A DNA stretch of 38,646 nucleotides from JBHHWH01 sp046756405 (lineage in GTDB: Bacteria; Actinomycetota; Acidimicrobiia; Spongiisociales; ZC4RG35). The DNA lies in assembly GCA_046756405.1 (NCBI GenBank), contig JBHHWH010000013.1:1-38646 (forward strand). Direction: 5' to 3'. A model generated the notes under the pieces. That model did not search any database. It was not told where the DNA came from and was given only the letters and a program-made list of their open reading frames with translations. The position numbers and the translations under genes were made by a program. Of the stretch, positions 8,310 through 16,262 are shown in pieces; within the stretch, counting starts at the first letter, position 1, and each line of letters starts with the position of its first letter.

Positions 8310-9248
8310 CTAGGTCAGCATTGCTCGAAGACGCTCGAGCAGCTGATCGACCTGTGAGGCCTCGACGCCGACGCCTGTCTTGTCGCCGTTTGCGATGGGG
8401 GCACCCGTCAGATCGGCGGCGACCATTCCCAGAACTCCGGGGTTGATCGAGTCCGCCATGCCCGACGGGACCACGATGAGGCCGCCGCTCTCCTTGATGG
8501 ACTCATAGGTGATGTTCATCGCCCTCAGGCGCATCGCCTCCGGATCGTTCTTGTAGATCATCGCCGCCTCCCTCATGCGTTCCGCCACGAGCGGCTCGCT
8601 GCCGGCGAGGATGATCCTCGACTCTCTCTCCCGCTCGGCCTGAGCCCGCCGGCTCATGGCGTCTTCGAGTGTCTTGGGGATCATGACGTCACGAATCTCG
8701 ACTCCGTACACGGTGATGCCCCAGTCTGCGGTCCTCTGGCCGATGGTGACCTGCAACTCCTCGTCCAAGGCCTCTCGGTCGGAGATCATCCGGCTCAACT
8801 CCGTTCTACCGATCACATCCCGGAGGGTTGTCTGAGCGACCCAGCCGATTGTCGACTGGAAGTCCTCGACACCCAGCACCGCGCTTTGGGCATCGGCGAC
8901 GGCCCAGAACAGGACCGCATCCACGTTTACCGGAACAGTGTCCTTGGTCAGTGTGTCCTCAGCCTTGAACGCCGTCGAGCGGACGCGCATGTCAACCAGG
9001 GTCACTACGGTGTCGATGCCGGGCACGATCCATGCGAGGCCACGGGTGAGCGTGCCCTTGAACTTGCCCAGTCGCAAAAGTATGCCGACCTCCCACTCTT
9101 TGACCACGCGCGGCGACGCCGTGGCAACGAGCCCGACGAGCACCAAGGCACCCCAGCCTATGGATTCCGTTGCCAGACCGACTACCACGGCCAGGACCAC
9201 CACGGCAGCGAACACGAGCCAAGTTGCCGTGTTGTTCGAGCCTCTCAT
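8310..9248 (-). CDS. SPFH/Band 7 (stomatin-like) membrane protein
   Basis: The 312-residue product starts at an ATG preceded by a strong AGGAGGG site. Two N-terminal membrane segments (residues about 9-25 and 30-46) are followed by the SPFH domain: VVKEWEVGILLRLGKFKGTL, then GLAWIVPGIDTVVTLVDMR, and a REALDEELQ segment before the coiled region RRAQAERERESRIILA. This arrangement is that of slipin/stomatin proteins, which form oligomeric scaffolds on membrane microdomains. Such genes often neighbour an NfeD protease partner; none is seen here, so the protein is an orphan in its context. It is convergent with dinB, about 67 bases away. Confidence 0.88.
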   Translation of the reverse strand: MRGSNNTATWLVFAAVVVLAVVVGLATESIGWGALVLVGLVATASPRVVKEWEVGILLRLGKFKGTLTRGLAWIVPGIDTVVTLVDMRVRSTAFKAEDTLTKDTVPVNVDAVLFWAVADAQSAVLGVEDFQSTIGWVAQTTLRDVIGRTELSRMISDREALDEELQVTIGQRTADWGITVYGVEIRDVMIPKTLEDAMSRRAQAERERESRIILAGSEPLVAERMREAAMIYKNDPEAMRLRAMNITYESIKESGGLIVVPSGMADSINPGVLGMVAADLTGAPIANGDKTGVGVEASQVDQLLERLRAMLT

Positions 9249-9269
9249 GCTTCCCTCCTATATCTCAAG

Positions 9270-9317
9270 GTGTTGGCTGTTTCCAGCGGCAAGGAAGCGG
9301 CTCAATACCGCCAACAC
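9270..9317. repeat. 8-bp inverted repeat between LysR and SPFH genes
   Basis: GTGTTGGC at 9270-9277 is the exact reverse complement of GCCAACAC at 9310-9317, separated by 32 bases. It lies in the roughly 100-base gap between the LysR stop and the SPFH start, both on the minus strand. No T-run follows, so a terminator is doubtful; a regulator site for the SPFH gene is an alternative. Weak evidence. Confidence 0.25.
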
Positions 9318-9350
9318 AACCCCAGGGTCGCTTCTTGCCGGGTCCTGCCG

Positions 9351-10295
9351 CTAGAGGCTTCGGTCCACAATGCGCGCACTTAGAACGCGGTGTCGGAACC
9401 TGTTGGGAGGTGGGTCAGGGGTGAGGGGGCCGGGCTCGGCCACTGCTCGACTCCCCAACAGGATGTGCCGCACCTCCTCTGAGGTGCGGGTTATGTGGGT
9501 GGGATTCCAAGCGACCGCCACTTCCGCCTCCGGGATATCGTCGACGGGGACGAAGGCCACTCCAGGTCGGTGATAGAACTCGGCGACCGACGCGGAGGTG
9601 ATGCACATCGCCCGACCCTGGGCGACAATCTCCAGCATCTCCTCGACGCTGTGGACCATGGGGCCCCACACCGGCGAGCGTCCATCGGGTCGGGGATCTA
9701 CGCACCAGAACTCTCGGTGGGTGGGCAGGTCGACGATTGGCTCGTCACCCAGTTCGAGGATCGACACCTCTTCCCGAGCTGCCAGCGGGTGGTCAGCGGC
9801 GAAGCCGGCCACACGGGACTCGCGATGGACGACCCGGTACTCGAGGTTGGCGGCCTCAATGGGCAGTGGCAGAAGACAGAGATCGATCTCACCGCTGAGG
9901 AGCAGCTCCGATCGGGTCACCCAGTCGACACGCCGCAGCTCTACGGGGTTGTCGAACGCCCCCAGCCTCTCGGAGAGCACCGCAGGCATGGGAGGGACGA
10001 AGCCGATGCGCACCAGACCAGCTTCGGCCCGGGCTGCCTGGCGGGTCACTACCGCGGCTCGTTCGGCCCGCTGGAGGAGAGCCCGGCCCTCGGCGGCGAA
10101 GGCCCTTCCCGCTTCGGTCAGGCGGATGCCCCGGCCGGCCCGTTCCGCCAGAGGGACGCCGAGGAACCCCTCCAGACGACGTATCTGCTTGCTGAGGCCG
10201 GGTTGGGAGATGGCGAGCCGGTCGGCCGCTCTCCCCATGTGCTCCTCCTCGGCCACGGCGAGGAATGCGGCCACCAACCTCAGATCCAGATCCAT
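9351..10295 (-). CDS. LysR-family transcriptional regulator
   Basis: The 314-residue protein has an N-terminal winged helix-turn-helix (residues about 1-60: LVAAFLAVAEEEHMGRAADR, then QPGLSKQIRRLEGFLGVPL), the classic LysR pattern, and a two-lobed periplasmic-binding-like effector domain from about residue 90. It is transcribed divergently from yjjI with a 93-base spacer, the standard layout for a LysR protein controlling its neighbour. The effector is unknown; it may be the substrate of the glycyl-radical enzyme. The C-terminal 20 residues (PDPPPNRFRHR onward) look like a non-conserved extension. Confidence 0.9.
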   Translation of the reverse strand: MDLDLRLVAAFLAVAEEEHMGRAADRLAISQPGLSKQIRRLEGFLGVPLAERAGRGIRLTEAGRAFAAEGRALLQRAERAAVVTRQAARAEAGLVRIGFVPPMPAVLSERLGAFDNPVELRRVDWVTRSELLLSGEIDLCLLPLPIEAANLEYRVVHRESRVAGFAADHPLAAREEVSILELGDEPIVDLPTHREFWCVDPRPDGRSPVWGPMVHSVEEMLEIVAQGRAMCITSASVAEFYHRPGVAFVPVDDIPEAEVAVAWNPTHITRTSEEVRHILLGSRAVAEPGPLTPDPPPNRFRHRVLSARIVDRSL

Positions 10296-10364
10296 GCCAT
10301 CAGGTTATTGGTTACAGACGTATCTTCAATAGACGCAGGGTGAGGTCCCTTGCATAATGGAACC

Positions 10365-10374
10365 ATAACGTTAT
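10365..10374. promoter_or_regulatory. Perfect 10-bp palindrome upstream of yjjI
   Basis: ATAACGTTAT is self-complementary and sits in the LysR/yjjI spacer, 15 bases before the yjjI start and directly before its GGAGG ribosome site. It is conspicuously AT-rich in this GC-rich DNA. A possible -10 element, CATAAT, lies at 10353-10358. The palindrome could be an operator; a LysR protein would usually bind further upstream, so a second regulator such as an oxygen or redox sensor is conceivable. Confidence 0.35.
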
Positions 10375-10388
10375 CGGAGGGATCGACC

Positions 10389-11939
10389 ATGGAGATGCCT
10401 GAACTCCGCGACCAAGCCCGCGGCATCATCGAGGACCCCACCCTCACCTTTCAGCAGCGCCGCCACCAGCTGGCCTACCTCGCCGAGAACGCCCTCGACT
10501 ATCCGGCATTGTCACAAGCGGCCGCTGAAGCCCTGAACAAGCGGATCCTCTGTGACCTCTACGAAGGCCACGCTCCCTACCGGGCTCGCTACATCCTCCC
10601 CGACTACGCCAAAGCCCTCCGTCAGGGGTCAGATTTCCTCGAGCTGGACCCACCCCAGGACTTCGACGACGCCCTGAACTTCCTCCTCATCCTCTATACC
10701 CACGTTCCTTCTATCACCTCTTACCCCGTCTATTTCGGGGACCTGGACAAGATCCTCGCCCCTTATGCCGAGGACGTTTCCGACGATCACCTCTACCGCG
10801 CGTTACGACGCTTCTGGATTGCCCTGGATCGGATGTTCCCCGACGCCTTCGCCCATATGGACCTCGGCCCCGACGACGGCAGACTTATCCGGGCCATCTT
10901 CCGTATCGAGCGGGAACTGAAACAGATCGTTCCCAACCTCACCCTCAAGATCCATCCCGAACTGACCTCCGACAGCCTGATCCGCGACGCCGTGGAGACC
11001 GTCTTCGAGACCGGCAAACCCCACTTCGTCAACCATCCCCTCATGGTCCGCGACCTCGGGGAGGAGTACGCCGCGGTGAGCTGTTACAACTCGTTGAAGA
11101 TCGGGGGAGGGTCGCACACCCTGGTCCGGCTCAACCTTCGGGAACTAGCTCTGCGACACCAGGGCCACCTGGAGTCATTCTTCGGCGAGACTCTGCCCCA
11201 CTACGCCGAACTGACCGCCGAGGTCATCGAGTCCCGAATCCGCTACCTCGTCGAGGAAGCCCGCTTCTACGACCACCACTTCCTCGCCGCGGAGGGGCTC
11301 ATCTCCCTCGACCGGTTCTCCGCCATGTACGGGGTCTACGGGTTGGCCGAGGCGGTGGACATCCTCATGGAACAACAGGGCAAAGACGGGCGGTACGGTC
11401 ACGACGCCGAGGCCAACGAGCTTTCCTACCGGATCACACGGGCCCTCAAGGACTTCGTACTCTCTCGGCCCATGCCTTACTGCGAAGGCAACGGCGGCCG
11501 CTGCTTCTTCCACTCCCAGTCGGGCATCGACACCGACATCGAGGTCACCGCCGGGACCAGAGTCCCCATCGGCGACGAGCCGGAGATGTTCGATCACATC
11601 GCCGCTATCACCCCACACCATGACCTATTCGATGCTGGGGTCTCCGACATCTTCCATGTCGAGGACACCGTCCGCCGCAATCCCCAGGCGATGGTGGACA
11701 TCATCCGCGGCGCCCTCGGTGGAGGGATGCGGGACTTCACCTTCAACCTGGCTACGAACGGTTTCATCCGGATCACCGGGTACCTGGTGCGAAAGTCGGA
11801 TATCGAAGGCTTCGACGAGCACGGCGCCCGACACGGCTCCTCTGCCTTCGCCGCCGGATCGGTGAAGAACTCCCATGTCACCGAGCGGAAGGTGAAGCGG
11901 GTGATCGCCAGTGAACTCACACCTAGGCCTGGTCAATAA
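10389..11939 (+). CDS. yjjI: YjjI-family glycyl radical enzyme (DUF3029)
   Basis: YjjI proteins are glycyl-radical enzymes of unknown substrate. I choose ATG 10389, preceded by GGAGG at 10376-10380; a TTG start upstream is possible but has no ribosome site. The product is then 516 residues. Near the C-terminus, NGFIRITGYLVR supplies the radical glycine, Gly464, in an R-x-T-G-Y setting like the R-V-x-G-Y of other members. Candidate thiyl cysteines are Cys232 in VSCYNSLKIGGG and Cys365 or Cys372 in PYCEGNGGRC; I favour Cys232. It overlaps the activase gene by 29 bases. The enzyme needs anoxic conditions, since the glycyl radical is cleaved by O2. Confidence 0.9.
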   Translation: MEMPELRDQARGIIEDPTLTFQQRRHQLAYLAENALDYPALSQAAAEALNKRILCDLYEGHAPYRARYILPDYAKALRQGSDFLELDPPQDFDDALNFLLILYTHVPSITSYPVYFGDLDKILAPYAEDVSDDHLYRALRRFWIALDRMFPDAFAHMDLGPDDGRLIRAIFRIERELKQIVPNLTLKIHPELTSDSLIRDAVETVFETGKPHFVNHPLMVRDLGEEYAAVSCYNSLKIGGGSHTLVRLNLRELALRHQGHLESFFGETLPHYAELTAEVIESRIRYLVEEARFYDHHFLAAEGLISLDRFSAMYGVYGLAEAVDILMEQQGKDGRYGHDAEANELSYRITRALKDFVLSRPMPYCEGNGGRCFFHSQSGIDTDIEVTAGTRVPIGDEPEMFDHIAAITPHHDLFDAGVSDIFHVEDTVRRNPQAMVDIIRGALGGGMRDFTFNLATNGFIRITGYLVRKSDIEGFDEHGARHGSSAFAAGSVKNSHVTERKVKRVIASELTPRPGQ

Positions 11940-12768
11940 GGCCCTCCGCTTTTCTGGGGTGGACGGCCCGGGCAACCGGTTCGTCCTCTTTCTTCAGGGC
12001 TGCAACTTCAACTGCATCAACTGCCATAACCCCTACACCATCTCCGTCTGCAACTCCTGCGGTATCTGCGTCGAGCCCTGCCCGGAGGGGGCGCTGTCCA
12101 TAAACGGCGATCTGAGCGTGACCGTCGACTGGGCCCTCTGCACCCTCTGCGAGGTGTGCATCGAGATCTGCCCCTACGACTCGACACCCCTGGCCACCGA
12201 GGTGACGGTGAAAGAGGTTCTCGACCAGATCCGGGAGACGGCTCCCTTCCTGTCCGGCATCACCGTCTCCGGCGGCGAGGCAACCCTCCAGGCAGAGTTC
12301 GTCGCTGGGCTCTTCGCGGCCATCAAAGTCGATCCCGAACTGTCGCGGCTTTCCACCTTCGTCGACTCCAACGGAGCAGCCCCAGGAGAAGTGTGGGATC
12401 TGCTGGCGCCGGTCATGGACGGAGCGATGATCGACCTGAAAGCCCTGGACCCGGAGACTCACCGGCGGTTGACGGGCACGGACAACGACCTGGTGTTGGA
12501 CTCGATCTGCTACCTGACCGAGCTGGGAAAGCTCTACGAGGTGCGCCTCCTCATCGTGCCCGGTTACAACGACGACACGGCCACGATGGTCGAGACCGTG
12601 GGATGGCTGCGTGAGGTAGACCCGAACATGAGGATCAAGGTGATCGGCTTCCGCTCCCACGGTGTCCGGCCCCAGTGGGCACACCTGAGCGACGCCGATC
12701 CTTCGATCCTTGCAGCCCTTGGCGAGATCGTCCGCGAGGCCGGGTTCCGTGAGGTTGCCCTCGTCTGA
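11911..12768 (+). CDS. yjjW: YjjW-family radical SAM glycyl-radical-enzyme activase
   Basis: This enzyme uses S-adenosylmethionine and a [4Fe-4S] cluster to install the radical on YjjI. The 285-residue product starts with a GTG inside the yjjI frame. The radical-SAM motif C-x3-C-x2-C is at Cys31, Cys35 and Cys38 (CNFNCINC). It is followed by a two-cluster ferredoxin-like insert: C47-x2-C50-x2-C53-x3-C57-P and C77-x2-C80-x2-C83-x3-C87-P, as in activases of the YjjW, choline-lyase and glycerol-dehydratase types. ITVSGGEATLQ is the GGE motif that binds SAM. The close overlap with yjjI implies coupled synthesis of enzyme and activator. Confidence 0.93.
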   Translation: MNSHLGLVNKALRFSGVDGPGNRFVLFLQGCNFNCINCHNPYTISVCNSCGICVEPCPEGALSINGDLSVTVDWALCTLCEVCIEICPYDSTPLATEVTVKEVLDQIRETAPFLSGITVSGGEATLQAEFVAGLFAAIKVDPELSRLSTFVDSNGAAPGEVWDLLAPVMDGAMIDLKALDPETHRRLTGTDNDLVLDSICYLTELGKLYEVRLLIVPGYNDDTATMVETVGWLREVDPNMRIKVIGFRSHGVRPQWAHLSDADPSILAALGEIVREAGFREVALV

Positions 12769-12849
12769 GGGGGTCCGTTCTCCATGCCGCCCAGCCCCGG
12801 CGACCGGTTCGGAATCAGACGTGCGGTGAAAGGTATAGCCTTGGAGGCC

Positions 12850-12873
12850 GACTGCCAGGGCTCACCGGCAGTC
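12850..12873. repeat. 7-bp inverted repeat between yjjW and flavodoxin gene
   Basis: GACTGCC (12850-12856) pairs with GGCAGTC (12867-12873) across a 10-base loop, in the 134-base spacer before the flavodoxin start. It could be a weak intercistronic hairpin or an operator; no T-run follows. The rest of the spacer shows a TATAGC hexamer near 12834 but no convincing -35 partner. Confidence 0.25.
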
Positions 12874-12902
12874 CAGGTTGATTGGCCCACGAGGGAGGAA
12901 TC

Positions 12903-13319
12903 GTGAGAATCACCATTGTCTACGACAGTCGCACTGGCACGACGAAGGCCGCAGCCGAGGAAATGGCACAGCTCGCCACCGCCGCCGGCCACGAGGTGTC
13001 GGTGGTGGCTGTCCAAGCTGCCTCGGCGGCGGAGGTCTCTTCCGCCGACGCGGTTTGCGTCGGAAGCTGGACCGAAGGGCTGTTTTTCATCCTCCAGCAC
13101 GCCACCAAAGCAACGATGGAGTTCATCGACTCCCTGGAGTTGGACGGGGCGCCTTCAGCCGTCTTCTGCACCTACAAGACGTCTCCGGGCAAGATGCTGG
13201 ACAAGATGGCTGAGGCACTGGAGGCCCGGGGAGCGAAGGTCACCGCCAGGTTGCGTTCCCGGGGTCCCTACGCACCCGAGGGGTTCAAAGGTTGGCTCGA
13301 CTCGCTCACCAAGGTGTGA
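12903..13319 (+). CDS. Flavodoxin-like FMN protein
   Basis: A small FMN electron carrier of 138 residues. The start is GTG 12903, just after a GGGAGG site at 12893-12898. The phosphate-binding loop YDSRTGTTKAAAE at residues about 6-18 matches the flavodoxin T/S-x-T-G-x-T pattern, and VCVGSWTEGLFF and VFCTYKTSPGKML correspond to the two FMN-ring loops. It follows yjjW on the same strand. Flavodoxins reduce the cluster of radical-SAM activases in several bacteria, so an electron-donor role for YjjW is a natural inference, not proof. Confidence 0.85.
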   Translation: MRITIVYDSRTGTTKAAAEEMAQLATAAGHEVSVVAVQAASAAEVSSADAVCVGSWTEGLFFILQHATKATMEFIDSLELDGAPSAVFCTYKTSPGKMLDKMAEALEARGAKVTARLRSRGPYAPEGFKGWLDSLTKV

Positions 13320-13329
13320 ACCGGGGGTG

Positions 13330-13962
13330 CTAGTTGTTTCTACCGGTGAGGGCTAGCTGAACACCAAGACCGATCATGGTGAGGCCACCGCCAACGCGAA
13401 GCCGCTCCGGGCGTTTGGGCGACCGAGAGAACCACTGCCGGGCGGCTCCTGCCGCTAAACCCCATGCACTGTCCGACAGGAGGGCGAGCACGACGAAGAT
13501 CATTCCGAGGAACTGGAGCGAGAGTGGAGCTCCGCCAGCGTCGACAAACTGAGGGAGAATCGCGGCGAAGAAGACAATTGACTTCGGGTTGGCGAAGCCG
13601 ACGACGAAGCCGTCTCTGAGGACCGAGCGTGACGGCCGCGCTCGGCTTCCCCCTTCGAGAGCCGGACCCAGTTGCCTTCGGTGCCGGATTGCTTGAAGGC
13701 CGAGCCAGACCAGGTAAGCCGCGCCGATCAGTTTTACGGTGGTGAAGATCACTATGGAACGCTCGATGATCACAGCCAGGCCGAGGGCGACCAGCACGAC
13801 CTGGGCGTAGACCCCGACAGCGTTACCGATGACGGTCATCAGGGCGGCACGTCTACCGAGGGCCACGGCACGGCTCACGACGAACATCACGCTTGGGCCA
13901 GGGGCGACGATCAGGACGAAGGCCAGAGCTGAGAAGCTGATGATCGAGTCAAGGGGTGGCAT
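13330..13962 (-). CDS. LysE/RhtB family amino-acid exporter
   Basis: The 210-residue protein has six hydrophobic segments, and the N-terminal signature of the family, VLIVAPGPSVMFVVSRAVALG, where P-G-P is nearly invariant. VGFANPKSIVFFAAILPQF in the middle is the second landmark (N-P-K). These exporters move amino acids or similar metabolites outward; the substrate cannot be told. It is convergent with the flavodoxin gene (10-base gap). Confidence 0.9.
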   Translation of the reverse strand: MPPLDSIISFSALAFVLIVAPGPSVMFVVSRAVALGRRAALMTVIGNAVGVYAQVVLVALGLAVIIERSIVIFTTVKLIGAAYLVWLGLQAIRHRRQLGPALEGGSRARPSRSVLRDGFVVGFANPKSIVFFAAILPQFVDAGGAPLSLQFLGMIFVVLALLSDSAWGLAAGAARQWFSRSPKRPERLRVGGGLTMIGLGVQLALTGRNN

Positions 13963-14149
13963 CGCGCGAGTATGACTTTCGGCTCATTCAGTTCCAAAAG
14001 GGGATCGCGGTAGAGCCCGCCTGGAGAGGTCATCGTTACACCCCCGCATCTGGGCGGGTTGGTGCCGATAGGTTGTTTTTCTCACCGGCGCCACCCGTTG
14101 GTGGTTGGCCTCACACTGCTACCGGGAGCGGTAGCTCGCCGAGAGCGCC
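13963..14149. other. Intergenic stretch with a small hairpin, no gene supported
   Basis: A 65-codon plus-strand frame spans this stretch, but it resembles no family and has no ribosome site. A 7-bp stem, GCTACCG at 14118-14124 pairing with CGGTAGC at 14129-14135 around GGAG, lies just beyond the small minus-strand ORF and might end its transcript, although no T-run follows. A T-run at 14074-14078 has no clear stem. Confidence 0.35.
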
Positions 14150-14311
14150 CTAAGCGTCCCTGTCCATGCGGCCGCGACGCCCCCGTGGTGGCCGGCCTCC
14201 GTCGCCCGGGCTGAGGGTTTCCGCCACCTCGGCGGCCTTCTCCGCTCCTAGACGCTCCTCCAGCATGTCGTAGACGAAGTCACGCACCTGAGCCAGGGCC
14301 TTGCGGGACAC
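14150..14311 (-). CDS. Small uncharacterised ORF downstream of feruloyl-CoA synthetase
   Basis: On the minus strand a frame ends at the TAG at 14150-14152 and encodes SRKALAQVRDFVYDMLEERL, then GAEKAAEVAETL and an Arg/Gly-rich tail (GGRPPRGRRGRMDRD). From the GTG at 14311 it gives 53 residues: an amphipathic helix plus a basic tail. The frame stays open upstream to about 14406 without ATG or GTG. A GTG overlapping the synthetase stop (GTGACGGG) would reach it only after a single-base frame change, so either the 5' part is frameshifted or the gene really is short. I recognise no family. Confidence 0.4.
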   Translation of the reverse strand: MSRKALAQVRDFVYDMLEERLGAEKAAEVAETLSPGDGGRPPRGRRGRMDRDA

Positions 14312-14399
14312 GTCGGCGAGGATCAGGGTTTGATCGGAATCAACCTCCGCAGGGTTGCCTGTGGCACCGGCGGGAAGATAGCGGGACGAGACCTTCCCG

Positions 14400-16229
14400 T
14401 CACAGGAGGATCACCTCGGGCCCTTGTCCGGTATAGAGCCGTTCGACGAGGCTGGCTCGGTTTTCGAGTACGGCGCGCTGGTTGAGGTAGCCCTTGTCGG
14501 TGATCTCGTTGGCGTCGATGTCGGGCGGATTGGCCATGATCAGTGCCCTCCCGATTCGTCGGCTGCTGGAGGGACTGTCGGCGTTGTGTCTCTCTATCCC
14601 TACCCGTATCGCTGCCACCACCTCCGGGTGGACGACCAGTTCGCCCAAGGGAGTCTCTTCGGTGGCCTCTGAGACCAGCCTTCGACAGGCCGCCACGTTG
14701 GGAAAGACCAGCAGGCCGATCTCATCCCGGTCGTGCCCTGTGATGACCGCGTCCTGAACCAACGGGGCGCAGGCGGCGACAACGGCCACGCGCAGGTCCC
14801 CTACATGAACCCAGGTGCCGGACATGAGCTTGAAGTTCTCGGCGAGCCTGCCGTCGAACACCAGACCCTGGGCGGGATCGTCGGGATCGGCCAGCTTCCC
14901 GGCGTCGCCCATCCTGAAGAACCCTTCCTCGTCGAAGGCCTCCTCGGTGAGGTCAGGGCGGCGCCAGTACCCCGGGGTGACGTTGGGTCCCTTCACCCGC
15001 AGCTCCATCTTCGCACTGACCGGGGCCAGTTTGATCTGGGTGCCCGGCGCGGGCAGGCCGATCACCCCGGCGCGTTCGATGGTGAAGTGCACCGTGGTGG
15101 CCATGGGGGCGGTCTCGGTGGATCCCCATGCCGAGAGCATGCGCACCCTCTCCCCTCGAGCGGCGATCGACAGATCCTCCAGGGCCTCCCAGAGATCCTG
15201 GGGAAGGGCGGCTGCGGCGTAGAACAGGACGTCCAAGTCCCTGAAGAACACCTCCCGCAGCTTTGGGTCTTCTCGGAGACGCGGTATGAGGAGGGCATAT
15301 CCCGCCGGGACGTTGAAGTAGAGGCTGGAGGAGACACTGCGCAGGTTCTCCACGGAGGTCTCGAAGAGGCCCGGGGCCGGCTTCCCTCCGTCGATGTAGA
15401 GGGTTCCTCCGTTGAACAGGATCATGTTGAAGTTGTGGTTGCCGCCGAAGGTGTGGCTCCAGGGCAGCCAGTCGACGACGACCGGAGGACGCTCGGTGAG
15501 GAACGGCCACAGCTGGCGGATGGCCTGCTGGTTGGAGCACAGCATGCGCTGGGTGTTGATCACCCCCTTGGGCATCCCGGTGGATCCTGAGGTGAACAGC
15601 ACTTTGGCGACGGTGTCGGGACCGACCGCAGAGGCTGCCTCCTCGACGGCAGCGGTCGGGGTGGTGGTGATGAGGTCCTCGAGAGACTCGTCACCGTCCC
15701 GCGGGTTGGTGGAGACGACCACGGCACTGGGGGCCAGGGCCTCCAGTGCCTGTCCGAAGGCGTCACCGTCCTGGGCGTACACCAGGCCAGGGCTGAGAAG
15801 ATCGTGGATGTAGCGGACCTTGGCCAGGTCTCGGGAGGCGAGGGAGTAGGCGGGCGAGACCGGGGCGGCAGGGACCCCCACCTCCATGGCTGCTAACTGG
15901 AGGAGAGCGTGGTCGATCGAGTTCCCGGAGAGGAGCATCACCGGGTGTTCGGCGTCGAGGCCACGGTCGAGGAGGGCCTGTCCTAGGGAGCGAACCGCGG
16001 CGCGGGCTTGGGAGTAGCTGATCGTCCTCCAGGATCCGTCGGGTGACCGCTCGGCGAGAAACGGGTGGGACGGCGCCGTCTCAGCCCAGTGGTCGAGTAC
16101 GCCGCCGAGGCTCCTCGGAGGGGTTTTCAGGGGCATCGGCGATGACAGGATCAACCCGCCGTCGGGCCGGCGCATCACTTCGACGTGGGCCGGGGCGAAG
16201 GGGAGGTCGATGAACGGGGGTTTTATCAT
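14400..16229 (-). CDS. fcs: Feruloyl-CoA synthetase-type AMP-forming acyl-CoA ligase
   Basis: The enzyme activates a hydroxycinnamate (ferulate, p-coumarate or similar) to its CoA thioester through an acyl-AMP. The product has 609 residues. The AMP-binding P-loop is VLFTSGSTGMPKGV at about residue 210, the A5-type motif is SAWGSTETAPMAT, and the A8 region reads FKLMSGTWVHVGDLR. The C-terminal segment LVFDGRLAENFKLMSGTW is what I associate with feruloyl-CoA synthases rather than general long-chain ligases. It lies 33 bases after etfA on the same strand, in an etfB-etfA-fcs operon. Ferulate is the likeliest substrate but related aryl acids are possible. Confidence 0.87.
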   Translation of the reverse strand: MIKPPFIDLPFAPAHVEVMRRPDGGLILSSPMPLKTPPRSLGGVLDHWAETAPSHPFLAERSPDGSWRTISYSQARAAVRSLGQALLDRGLDAEHPVMLLSGNSIDHALLQLAAMEVGVPAAPVSPAYSLASRDLAKVRYIHDLLSPGLVYAQDGDAFGQALEALAPSAVVVSTNPRDGDESLEDLITTTPTAAVEEAASAVGPDTVAKVLFTSGSTGMPKGVINTQRMLCSNQQAIRQLWPFLTERPPVVVDWLPWSHTFGGNHNFNMILFNGGTLYIDGGKPAPGLFETSVENLRSVSSSLYFNVPAGYALLIPRLREDPKLREVFFRDLDVLFYAAAALPQDLWEALEDLSIAARGERVRMLSAWGSTETAPMATTVHFTIERAGVIGLPAPGTQIKLAPVSAKMELRVKGPNVTPGYWRRPDLTEEAFDEEGFFRMGDAGKLADPDDPAQGLVFDGRLAENFKLMSGTWVHVGDLRVAVVAACAPLVQDAVITGHDRDEIGLLVFPNVAACRRLVSEATEETPLGELVVHPEVVAAIRVGIERHNADSPSSSRRIGRALIMANPPDIDANEITDKGYLNQRAVLENRASLVERLYTGQGPEVILL

Positions 16230-16262
16230 CGGGCCCTCACCTCGCCGGCGCCTCCTTCTCCG

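Noticed and set aside
13956..14153. 65-codon plus-strand frame
   Set aside because: No ribosome site, no recognisable family, and it begins inside the LysE start region.
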